Origin: Rhabditophanes sp. KR3021
Lineage: Eukaryota > Nematoda > Chromadorea > Rhabditida > Alloionematidae
Reading direction: 5' to 3'
DNA: 64,000 bases
NCBI GenBank assembly: GCA_963281155.1
Contig: CAUJLY010000005.1
Location: 868,001 to 932,000 of the forward strand
How positions within the stretch are numbered: the first letter of the stretch is position 1; each line of letters starts with the position of its first letter. The notes beneath the pieces were generated by a model. It saw only the letters and a program-made list of their open reading frames with translations, was not told the DNA's origin and searched no databases. The translations under genes were made by a program, and so were the position numbers. Shown piece after piece: positions 25,266 through 37,600 of the stretch.

Positions 25266-26470
25266 TTAAATTGTAGTTGAAGCACTTGCAGGCAATGAAG
25301 TCAAACCTAAATCACAGGCATCTTTAGATTTATCAATTTTCTCCCTTTCAGAAGCTAGCCGCCTTAATTCAGGATTCATACAAAATAAAACTATAACAAT
25401 TAAAGCTGCTAAAAGAATCGTGATAAAAACAAATGAGTAGTTGAAATTGAATGAAAAATGTCTAGCATTAACTTCATTCTTAGCGTAGCAGACTTGTATT
25501 TGATTTTCACTAGCTTTAGTTTTCAACAAACTGACAACCTTTGACACAATAAGACAAATAATTTCTGCACTAATTCCCGCAAATCCAGAACCGATTCCCG
25601 ATGACACTGGAAGGAGCATTCCACAGCTAATTCATACCCAACAGCAAAAGCAACTATTCCAAAGAATCCAACTATAGCAGCAACTGCCATAATGGCCATT
25701 TCAATATTTGGAAATGACAACATCCACATAAAACAAACAACCATTATTCCTGCCGTTGAAAAAGTCAATTTAAGTGGAAGCATAAACTTTTTTGTTTTAT
25801 CAACATAAAAACTAAAGATGAATGTTCCAACGACTCCGGAAATTACCATTACACAAGTCAAATATCCTGAAAAGACAGTGCTGTACCCGCTTGGACACAA
25901 AAAAGCTCCAGAAAAGATGTATAGTGTGTTGAAGATAGTTTTTGCAGTTCCAATGATCAAGCACACTAGTAAATATTGTACCATGAATCTTCACCAACAA
26001 CAATAGCTCCAAATTTGAAGTTGAACCTATTAAATTCAAAGTTGATCCGATAATAATCATGCTTCGTAACCCAACTTTCTCCGGCAGAGGAATTGTGATT
26101 AAAGTCATTGGAATGTTGCGAACAATAAATAAGATCGACATCAAGAAGGAAGCATCATTTTGTCTGAAGTATTTGTTTGCAGCTCCAGGGACGGGTGAGA
26201 AGCATATCCATGAAAAGTGGAAGACTATGTTGGCTAATACGAGTACTATTAATATATTCCACTTTTGAGGGTAAGTGATGAAACGTGGTAGTTCTATTGA
26301 TGGTGGCTGTCCATTAGTCGCTGGTATTGTTTGTTGTTCAGTTTTTGCAGTAGCTAATACTTGCCCTTTTTTACAGTCGTAGGTTCATCATATGGTGTAG
26401 AAGATGATTTTGTGGTAGTTAAAGGCAGCAGTTCGGGTTCTTGGTTGAAGATATTATGATCATAACGCAT
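25266..26470 (-). pseudogene. Broken FLVCR/SLC49-type major-facilitator transporter
   Basis: Fragments in three frames of one strand match the FLVCR (SLC49) family in order. The N-terminus begins at 26470. TM1 contains IVFHFSWICFSPVPGAANKYF; TM2-3 run through FLMSILFIVRNIPMTLI and EKVGLRSMIIIGSTLNLIGS; the TM7-10 portion contains GYSTVFSGYLTCVMVISGVV and ends GYELAVEC; the TM10-12 portion starts PVSSGIGSGFAGISAEI and ends at 25266. Breaks: a frame change near 26361-26380 (AAAAAAGGG run), a junction near 26000 where TM3 runs into TM7 so TM4-6 are missing, and a one-base shift near 25605-25615. No GT-AG intron explains these. The single-base shifts alone could be sequencing errors, but the missing segment argues for a pseudogene. 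Confidence 0.75.
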
Positions 26471-27682
26471 CCATTTTGATATTGTTGTTACTTTTTAATC
26501 ATTCAAAATTTAAAATCATCGAAACATTACTTAGATAATTATTAAACGGGATTCAGGCTATTAAGACAATATCATAACACGTGAAATACACCTAAATTTG
26601 ATGAAATATGACGACACTTTGTTTAAAATGAGAGGTAACTTTAGATTGCTTAATAAACAGTTTCAATCAAAGATTTAGATAAAAAGTCTAGCTCACAAAC
26701 TACTGGAATGCCAAAGCTTCCCTTCCGTTGTTTAATCTTACGGTATGAATAAATTTCAGAGACAATAATAGTTGACTTCTATTTTGCTAAGAAATTGCAA
26801 TCTAGCCCATTACTCTCAAAATCAATTTTTGGCCCTTGTAGCTTTACCATTCGAATAAGTGGCAAAGCAACTTTGTATAGAAAAACCATGGCCAGGTACA
26901 TTATTTGATGGATTCTCAATAATAAAGCTTCACTGCCTTTCTAATTTCGATTTATGGGCCATCCGTTAAAGCCTTCTTATTAGAGCATAGCAAGTTATTA
27001 AATGCCGTTCATTGACATATTTAAGTGCATTGGGAATCAAATGTTAGTTTATTATCCTGCAAGTTTGTTTGTCACAATAATATAATTTTTGTCTAAGCAG
27101 TTTAAGGGTGAGTTGATCAATATGCAGATATGAATATGATTTGGATACTACTTTTTATCAAACAAATCCAATTGTCAGACATCAAACAGTAGCAAACGAT
27201 GACGCAATGACTCAAGTTGAAAAATGTGAATATGCAGTTGATATTCAACATCCTTAAAATGTAAAATACTTACGTAAATAAATTACGTTAATATCTATAA
27301 TTTTACTAAAATAATTTTTATTATATAGAAAGAAAAGATGATGTATTAATAACATGCATGTTTTAGGAGAACTCTTTACAGTTTGCGATTCAGATAAAGC
27401 AACATGTAGCATACATTCTTTTTTGTATAACAGCATTTGTTAATGAATAGTTCTTGTTGATATTACTTGTTTGAACCAGCGTATCCAATAGAAAGAGAAA
27501 GCCTGGTGGTGTGATAATAATAACGGCATTAACAACAATAAAAGTTGCAGTATGTTGTAAATCTATTATACCAAGTATGTAAAGCCGACATATCAACATA
27601 CTGAATGGATTATGATTTTACTAATCTTAAACGGTTAAATGGAATTAAATTTATTTTAATTAATTAACGTAATTGCAAATAT
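26471..27682. other. Intergenic region with possible decayed coding fragments
   Basis: About 1.2 kb. On the minus strand at roughly 26700-26950 short protein-like runs separated by stops can be read (for example VKLQGPKIDFESN and SEIYSYRKIKQRKGSFGIP), hinting at a very old gene remnant. Frames of 60-69 codons at 27254-27599 (minus) are hydrophobic and unrecognised. No gene is called. Confidence 0.35.
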
Positions 27683-30600
27683 TTAGACTGCTGTTTGTTG
27701 ATGACTACAGCTCGGGGATCTTTCATTGGTGCGGGATCTTTTTTCGGCACTAACTTTGCCTCCTTTTAAAGTTAAATTAGTAGTTGAGTTTTGCCTTGAA
27801 GTGGAGGGACGATAGATACGAGTAGGCGAAGGTTCGTGTTCTGAATCTGACGTCAGAATGCCTTCTACTCGCATCGTATACTTTCTCGGAGATCCTGAAG
27901 TTCTGTTTGGCGATCTATGCCGTGGGGCTGCTCTTCTCGGCGGAGAAGCAGAGATTCTAAATCGAGGAGCATAGCTTGTTTTGTCGGGAGATGATGTTCT
28001 TCCTCTATTTGGGTCCCCTTCTCGATTTATGATTGCTTGAGTCAAAGATGTCGAGGGAGGTGCATTATATCTGTGCCCTTCTATCACATACTGCTTTTTA
28101 GGCGAAGATGGTTCAACTCTTGTCAGCGGATTGACATACCCATGTTTTTCTGGTCTATACATCATTGGGGAGGCTGAATGAATTTTGCCTCGATCAATGT
28201 TTCTTATCTTCGGCCAATCATCCCCCGAATTACTGCCTTCGGACAGCTTAATAATTTCACGGACGGGCGATTTCATAGCAGCTGTATAGGAATTTATTGG
28301 CTGACTTCCTGAACTTGATGAAGAATACATCATCGTACTGCTTCCAGGTTGTTGCAGCTGCTGTGGCGAGTTGTATGAATCGTGCAACAAAGATGGATTG
28401 ATATATGGACTTAATTTAATGAAAGGATTCTCTATAATAGTTGGAGACTGACTCGTATGAGATAAAGACATATGTTTAGGAATGTCAAAACTTCTATCTT
28501 GTTGTGGACTCTGAAGTGGTTTTTTGGCAGGTGAAACAGAATGCTTTCTAACATCTTCAGCAACGCTGCATTTTCTTTTGAGGGGATGATCAATTTCATC
28601 ACTACTTGTCTCTTCTTCACCTTCATTTGTATCAGTACCCTCTTTTTTATTGTTATTATACTCAGTATAATTTGTATGTGATTCCATTTGAATTAAATGG
28701 TGTCGCGAACTTTCTTCATCGTCACTATAGTTACCATCTTCAATGCTTCTTTGATTTTTAACAGTGTCTTTCACTAGTTTAGGCGATCTCTTCTTCTTTT
28801 TGACTAGAGCTCCATAGTGGCCGGTTAAACTGTGTTGTCTGTCATCGTGTCTGTATCCTTGATTGTCTAAATTATACTTTGAATCCTTAATTTGTTCTTC
28901 CTCCATCTTGTTCATAGCTTGATAATAAGAATTGGATGGTGACGCATAGTCAACTAAAATATGACCTCCTAGTTCGCTTTTTCTTTCAACAGGTTCTTCT
29001 TCGTTTTGAATCTCATGAAATTGATACTCAGTAATGTCACTTTTTCTAGTAGGCGAATCTCCTAAAGCATCCTTCCTTTCAGCTTGGATATTTTCTAAAT
29101 TCACGTCCTTGGTATTAGATCTTGAATTTCTCCTCCTATTAATGGTACTACCTTCGAATAAGCTTTTATAATTTTCTTCAGCCTCGTCAATTTCTTGTTG
29201 TTCTTTTTCTCTTATCTTCTTAGGATCTACAATTCCCATGCAAATGAGGAACTTTTCTTTCAGTGTAAATTCACGTCTTCTCACTTTACCAGACTTAATG
29301 TTTCCAAATTCATCTAAAATGTCATGTTCCTGCAGCAGCCTTTGTTTGACTTCATCAAGTTCGCCATCATCTTCATTTACACTACCAAGTGAAGGAACGA
29401 AATGTTTGTTATGAACGGCTGCCCGAGAAGAAGTAGACTTGATGTAGCTTTCTTCGTCACTAGAAACATGAGTATTCTTTCTTTGAGGGCCATTCTTCTT
29501 TTCATTTTCTCTAAGTCTCGCCTTCATCTTTTTCTTGCTTTCCTTTTTAGTGTGCCTTCTTTTTCTTCCACCAGCTAATTCAAATATCTTTTTCTTTTCT
29601 TCGGTTCTTTCTCTCATTAATTGATCTGATAAGTCGGTATTCGCAGATCTTAGCCCATGGACACATGCTATCAGGAAGTATATGATTAACATTAACAAGA
29701 GCAAAAACGGTATTATGATTCCTGGAAAGATCAAAATATAAATATTAATAATGGACGAAAAGCCCACCTGGAGACATTGAGTATTCGATGATTCCTACCA
29801 AGCCATGATTTAAATTCTCTTTCATCCAAGCCTGAATAACACTATAGAAACGAGGCTGATTTGAAAAGGGACCGCAATTTTTGGATGGCTTTGTTGAAGC
29901 TATTACGTAACCGACTGGCAAGGTACACAGAAACAGCCAAATTAATAATAATAGTAAGTAAAAATTGGAACTCCTCGATGCCCTAAAAATTTGTCTAGCT
30001 GGCACATTGCAAGTCATAACTGCCCATCCCCTGATATACATCAAAATGACCAGCTTAATGTTGTTAATTGCAGGAAGCATTGGGACGAAGAAAACTCCCA
30101 GCCAAATCATGCCTTGATTGTTAACTAAATGCAACACCTAAAAGGAAGTCATTTTATGTCATCGAAGAGTCAAATTACGTTTTCCGCCACTTTAAATTCA
30201 CCATACTCTGAAAGCACAAAAATTAACAATTATTTGATCATATTTTTCTGCTAAGTATTGCTTGTTTATCATTTTAACATGAATTAAACATTAAAATCTG
30301 TGATAATATTTTCAATCTTTTGCATCTAAGTAAATAAAGCGTTGCTGATTATGAGTCTTCAAAAATTCCGTGCCCAAGTCTATTCATGGCATAACATTAG
30401 TAACATTTAAAATAAGCTGTTGCTAATTTGTCCACTCGTATTTAAAATTATGATGTTTTCAAATAAACAAAATAACTCGCTATAGACTAAGCCTTCCAAC
30501 ATTGTTGATTACTAATGGATGATTCCAGTAAAAAACAAATCATCATTAATTAACATCAAAAACAAACCAATTAATCTAACCCTAATGTCTACCAACACGC

Positions 30601-32846
30601 TAATCTCCTACATATTTACACGTCTCTTTTTAATAAATACCTCTGAAAACAAAAGCAAATTAGTCAAGAAAAACGAATCCACAACTTACGGGAATCCTTT
30701 TTCTAACGACCAACACCACCACAAACTGCAATGTCTAATCCATAGACCACGGAAAAAATCAACAACTAAAATGGCAGCAACTGTCATTAGTAAATCCATT
30801 GTGACGATTTTCATAATTTCTTGGCCTAGGAGATTTTCCCAACAAAGATCATCGTGTCTTTGGCCAAAGTGAGTTGATGTTACGGGACGGCCGGAGGAAG
30901 TTGTAAAATTTAAGACAACTGTTTCGATTGTTTTGTTGGCATCTGACCACGTTTTGGGTCCGATTGGGCGAGATTCGTAGACTATCTTGTCGTTTGTATT
31001 GTAAGAAGTACTAAATTTTGGGGAGACTATAGCTTTTGGATTTGATACACCTATAGGGCCATAATTTGAGAAAACGGTCGTCCAAACAGATGGAGGTGCT
31101 AAAGTTGAGAGCGGAGAAGGCGTAGTTGAATAATTTACTAATTGCCTTGCCGCTCTATTGTAAACTTGGTAATAATCAGAACTATTTGAGGTTTGAGCTA
31201 GCGGAATCGTTTGAACGCCATTTTCATAGTAATTATTCCCATCTTGATTGCCCTTCTCTTCCCAATCTTTCAACATAAATAATAATGTAACAATCAAAGT
31301 ATAGTAATTCACAGCATACAAAATCATAACCCTTCCTAATTGAAATCTTAATGCCGTTCGTGGATGGTATTTTTCTAGTTTGCCGATCAACTCGAATATG
31401 TTTGGAAATATCAACGTAATAAAGGACACTGTTATTGAGACTGCATTTTGCTTAATAAATGAATCTTTGTTAGTGATTTTTGATACTGTGTGAATTGCCC
31501 AGGCTGAGGATACTAACATAGCGCCGATTATAAGATTAGCCAACAATCTTCCAGCTGCCTCAAGCCAAACAAATTTCTTTTTGATTTTGACATTATATTC
31601 AGCTATTGTTTCACGAAATTTAATTACATTAGCCATATAGAGACTAGAAGATGTTTCTGAATTTCCAATCGAACAATCCCACCCAGTAAAGGCTTTCCAT
31701 GAAAATACATACTGCTCCGTTTTAGAACCACTCATCTTTGAATTTCTAGCATTGTCAGCCATCTTACTCAAAATAATAAAAAATGAAAATGCCAGAACGG
31801 CTAAATTAACCAAAAAATATGCCAATGGAACACGATAATGAATTGTATCTCCAAAATAAGTTTCACTTGAATAATAGCCATAAAATAGCAAACTATACTC
31901 TAAATATCCCCGAAAATCATAGATAGTCGTCAACTCATCTGCCTTCAGACGTAATTGTTCGGGCATTACTTTTATCGCCTGGGTCCTATTATATCTGACC
32001 AAATCGTTTCTATTATCTGCTAGCCACTAAAGATATAAATATTTTGTTGTAACAATTGTATGAACTTACCTCCGGAATGGATACAAATAGCATGATTATG
32101 AGACTTAATGTAATGTTTACACCCAGGACCCAACGTAAGAAAGTGAAATAACTTGAAACAACACTTCCAAAGTGACTTTCTATATTTTTGATTTTGTTTT
32201 CCCATGGAATTAGGTAGATTTTGATGTTCCCGAACCATCGAAGAACAATATGGAATACACGAGCTGCTTCTACTTTGTACAATTTTACTGAAACAAATTT
32301 TAGATTAATTAATATAACTTGGTTTTTATTGATACCTCGACTAATTTCAGCCTCTTGTCTTTGAAGATGGTGACGAACTACTTTTAAAGTCCTTCTTTTT
32401 CGTTCCATGTTCCAAGCCTTACACCTCACATTCCCAATAATCTCTTTCTTCTGTCTAATCGTATTCATCAACCTTTCTTTTGACATGTTCTTTGGATCTT
32501 CATCTTCAGTATCTTCAATTTCGCCTGAATCTGGCCCCCCACTAGATGGATATCGCCCCCTATGCCCTTTAAAGGCACCTCCGCTAGGCCGTCTAAACAA
32601 TGAAAATAAATCAGCTAAAACTGAGCTTCGCCTAGCCAATCTACTAGCAGAAGCTTCTTCCTCTGAAGATTCAATACCACTGGCTGTAATATAATTAGAA
32701 CCTCCAACATCAGAGGCAACCGATTTTCTAGGTTCAGTCATCTCATATTCTTTCATCATATGTTCTCCTGCTTCATTTATGACCGCTTCGTAATCATTTG
32801 AATGGGTTGGGCTTGTGCCAAACATAGATTTTAATTTCTTGAACAT
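27683..32846 (-). CDS. Transmembrane channel-like (TMC) protein
   Basis: Six exons: 32336..32846, 32070..32287, 30690..32026, 30179..30207, 29768..30137, 27683..29721; roughly 1,500 residues. The N-terminus is acidic/Ser-rich, then RKRRT and [13 protein letters not shown] lead into the first membrane segment. Exon 3 holds several membrane segments and the TMC signature (CWENLLGQE). The 29-nt exon encodes [10 protein letters not shown]. Exon 5 has [19 protein letters not shown] and the last helices. Exon 6 completes the final helix and adds a charged, disordered tail of over 600 residues. TMC1/2 proteins are mechanotransduction channel subunits; nematode TMC-1 and TMC-2 act in sensory neurons and muscle, and I cannot say which this is. 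Exon 3 ends in phase 2 while the small exon needs phase 1, so one junction is off by a base. Confidence 0.9.
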
Positions 32847-34652
32847 TCTTTATAAATAGTTCTCTTTTAGTTGTTGTGTGGTATATGTATAAAGTTAACA
32901 ATAAAAACAATAATTTGAGATCATCGGCATCAAAAAATAATAAAATAAGTAAGTATTTAAAAAGTTCCTAAAACAAATAAAAAAGCCATGTATCAATAAG
33001 GATTATTAATTTAGTATCTGTTTAACCATCTCGTATCCATAACCTTTCCATTACAAATAAAAATAGATTAAAAGAAACAAATGTAATCAGAATATAGAAA
33101 TATTATTTGATATTTTTATTATAATAATATAATACATATGTAAGTCTATTGGTAGTAACAATCAAAATGAAATATATATCTTTGCCACTATAACTTTGAT
33201 TCAGAAGCAGAGAGAAGGAGTTTGTTGCCATCAAGGGTGAAGGATTTTGGTTGGAGTAGGACAAAAGGTAGTGTAGTACGTTAATAAGATCAATTTGCGA
33301 GTAGTTAAGACACAAAGGGAGGTTCTCCAATTTATTGGCCAGGAGATGAGATAGATTTAAGATGAGGCAAAAAAAGTGATCAGACAAAGTGTTTATTAAA
33401 ATGAATGGGTTGTGGATTTTATTGAGGCTTTTAAATTAAAAGGGTCAAGATGGGGGTTAAAAGTTGATTAAAATTAATTAATTATACAGACAAAAAGCAT
33501 ATACAATATAATAAAAATAAAACTTATTTTATTTAACTACTACATGATAAAAATGTATTAATTGAATCAAAACTCAAAATGGCACTACCTCATTTTGTTT
33601 GTTTCTTATCAAACTTTTTTGTCCAATCTAACCGGACATAATAATTAAATGTAGTAGATATATAGATACCTCAAAATATAAGTATTTATCCATTTATTCG
33701 TTGAATGTGATTAGCAACCTATCATAAATCTAAACACAAACCTACAACCTATATTTTCTTTCCATTATTACAACAGTCTGGGGCAGGATAAAAAAAGGCC
33801 CAATCTAAATATACATCATTCTTATTTTATTCCAATTAATTATCTTGTTTTTTGTGTTAGACTCTCACAAATATGTTACCTTTTGGCTATGGTAGAAAGA
33901 GGCAAATGACGGGTGCCAGTCGTAGTTGTCGTTGGGTTGCAAATGTTAAAAAGACACAATATTTATTTATCTTCTGGATTTTTGCCTTCTAAAAAAACAA
34001 GTTGTAATGGGCAAGATTAATGGATGTTGTAAGTATTTAGTAGTAGACATTATCAAAACATAAATAAATATTGGTAATAGTGTGTTTAATAGGTTTTTTG
34101 ATATTAACAAATTTTTAATTGCTTATGCAATGTAGTGCAGTTAAAAGTATAGCCGCAAGGTTCTTAAACCACGATGTAGTTAGAAAGATTTTTATTGGTG
34201 GATTTGGAAGGGATAATAAGATGAAAAGGTGATTAATTACTTTTAAAAGCTGCCACTCATCACACCTATAGCGTTTAAAGCGATATAGTTAATAGGTTGG
34301 AAAATTGATAAGTTGTCACAAAAGAGGTCACATTTGTTGCTTTTTTAATTTACTTTATCTGCTAATCAAATTACCAATTTAGCGTTATTTTTGATAATTT
34401 GTGTTTCTATTATAGTTCATTTTATCATGACCACAAATCTTATCATCAAAAGGAATACCACTACAAAGTACAAGCGACCAACCTTTTTTGGTGCTTTTAA
34501 TTGATTCACTTTTGTTCTAAATTGTTCCATCTATTTTCTGTTATTAAACCTAATATTGTTTCTATCAAATTAATATAGCTCCTATTTAATTAATATTGTT
34601 AATTAATAAACATATAATTGTTGCCAATAAAAGTAATAAACATAATATTGCC
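32847..34652. other. Shared 5' region of TMC and PEX1 genes
   Basis: About 1.8 kb between divergently transcribed genes. A 94-codon minus-strand frame at 33103-33387 (leucine/asparagine-rich, no domain) and a 39-codon plus-strand frame starting MLPFGYGRKRQ near 33873 were seen, but neither has support. Otherwise AT-rich. Confidence 0.5.
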
Positions 34653-37600
34653 ATGTCAATTTCCGTTATAGTTTCCTTCCACGAAAGAAGTAATTCGAAC
34701 GCATTCATCTCTGAACTGCCATATTTAAATCCAGTAAGTACTTTGTTTAATAATTTCAATTTATTATTGTCTAGAATTCATATGGAGAACCATTCGGAGC
34801 CTACCTAGTACTAGGCAAGCCCCACCTGATCGTTGACATCTACTCAATTCAAGAAGCAAACAAAGCCCTCGTTAAAGGGAAGCAATTATTCCTGATATTA
34901 AATGCCGTTCAAGCCACTTATTATGCCATTCAAAATGGTGATCAACTATTATTAGAGCCCGTCAAAGAGATTTATTCGAGTGATAAAATTGAATTGGTTC
35001 CTAAGAGTGTCAATGACTTTAAGATCATTTCCGAAACAGCTACTTTGATTGAGGATATTTTTTTGGATCAAATTAGAATTGTCAAGGAGGGAATGGTTCT
35101 TTTGTTGTGGGTTAAATCCAATGTTTATGTTTGTTTGACCGTCAAAACAGTTCAACCTATTCTTGATAATGAGGCTGTTTTTAAATTAAGTAATAGTACG
35201 GAAGTCGTGGTGGAATCATTCAATGAAATTGCACCAAGCTCATCTCCCCCACCTTTAGAAGAAGCTAATTTATTAGAATACAACATCTTCAAGATCATCA
35301 ATAAACGCTATCGAGTTCAAGAAATATCAGATTTACCCTACTCCTCGATCATTATATCAGACAACTCAATTCCATATGGAATATATTTTGTTTCATGCCA
35401 ATCATATAAAGATACCGACATAGCTTGCCTAAAAAATCAACCTAAATGTGTGAAATCAGAGCATTGTATAATATCGTCTAATTTTAAATTTACCGAAGGT
35501 CTTCAAATTATCTTCAATTCATTGCCCTTTAGCAAATTAAAGCAAATCACCAAAGCCAAATTGAAATTATTCAAAGTTGACAACCTCCCTAAAATCAGCA
35601 TTGAAAAGGAAAATGTATGCAAATATTTAAAAATGAAAAATGATTTCACCGGAATTATATTTAATAGTACTGGTATTTTAATTAATCAAAATTATGGCGT
35701 TTACCAGTCAACGCTTGAACATGATCAATATGGTTATTTTTACACAGATTCGTTTCCTGACATGAGCTTGGAATTTTATGAAGATAAACTTCCTGATTTG
35801 CCTAAGAAAGAAGACCTAAACGAAATTGTTAATTATGGGAGAGTTGTTAAGTGTGAAGACATGTTTACATGGCAGATCGAGTTTATTGAAAAGCATTTTA
35901 CAAAGTTACTTCATTACTTTGCTAATAATATAGTCAATACTTGCAAGGTATTTGTACTTGAAGGTTCAGTGGGTTCAGGAAGATCTCAAATATTGAAACA
36001 GATCGGCAAAGGATTCTTTAAAAATGAAAGTGGCTATGTTCATTATGAAGATGTCAATGAACATCGGGGAAAAGACCCCTCCAAAATATTTACGAAATTT
36101 GAAAAAATATGTTTTTATTTGAAAAAGACAGAACCATCCCTTCTATTGTTAGATAACTTCGATGCACTTTACGTTACATTTAATGATGAAGAACGCACCA
36201 TTTCAAAGCTGCTTTTAATCACCAAACTTTTAAAGTTGATCAACACATCCAAAATAACAACTATTCTAGTATGCAAGGATCTAGACTTCCTCAAAAAGAT
36301 TGACTTGACAAGAAATAACTTTATTAATGATACTTTTAAAATCCCACAATTAAGTCAAGTAAGTTTACATTATTCAAAACCAGCTTCTAAACATTTAAAA
36401 ATACTTTCTCCTCCCGTGGCGTTCTGGAGAGAACCGTCGAGGCTATGTTTTTTTATTCCAGTGGCATCTCTTAGCTGTAAGCCTAGTTCGATTGTGCGCT
36501 TTGCTATCCAACTGTGCTTATTTCCAAATACCATGTAGTATTTGCCTGGTCTATCTAATTTGATAGTCCCAGCCTCATGTACTAATTTGGCGGCGATTTT
36601 AAGCCATGGATAAACCATTTCAGTGTCCTCGAAGTCGAATTTTTCGAGGTGTTCATCACTCTTAATACTGTTTTGGGAGTCGTAAAAAACACCAAAAAAG
36701 ACGTCTCCTTCTGACTTGAAGTACCAAGCAAGTTCTTTAGGTGTTTCTACTTCAATGCAGATGACTTTGTTTTTACGTGCATGAACTACTAAATGTTCCA
36801 AAGTATCAATAATTCCAGGCATCATAGGTTTCCAGTACTCTTCTTCATGTAGCTTCTTAGCTCCTTTACATGAGATAGTCTCATTGATGCCACCTAATTT
36901 GACAGGAATATCTTTTGGATTAATTTCTTCCTCCAACACTTGAAGATACTTGTCATCTAAAAGGCGGAATCGTTCAGAAAAGCCGGTTGGCATCATGGCC
37001 TTAGCTAATTTATATGGAATATGAATCCATTTGGCGATTCTGACAATATCAACGGGAGTCACTAGTTCTGGGTAGTTTTCATAATGGAAAAGTTGGGAGT
37101 AGTAGGTAAGTGTACCAGACGAGACAAATAACATTGTAAAAGGATTAATTTCATAGCCATCCATGTCAATGATATGTCTGACAGAGGAAAGTTTCCCAGT
37201 CTTAGCTTCTTGTTTATTAATCATCTTGAGCATATGTTCAAATTGGTAAAATTGCAAAATACAAGATTGGGATGATCTCATGCCATGAGCAATTGTGTCA
37301 ACTGAGATAGTAGCATACTCGATGTACCACAAGATTCTGTTGTGGATGTCAGTTGAGTCGATGATATCGCCTTGTGGCATGAATTGCTTCTTGAACAAAG
37401 GATTTTCCTCAAATGGAATATCTGCCATTGTATCAAGTTGTAATGACTTTCTGATTCTCAAATGATTGCTCAGTGAGTCACCAGCCACCTTAACAATTTC
37501 ATCCTTCTTTTTGTGAAGTCTTTCAGCAGCCATCACAAACCGATAGACATTAAAATCTGTATCATAGTTAGGATGAATGGCCTGCTTCAACTGTTTCCTA

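Noticed and set aside
33103..33387. 94-codon minus-strand ORF between TMC and PEX1
   Set aside because: No domain or signal; low-complexity Leu/Asn; no codon bias like neighbouring genes.
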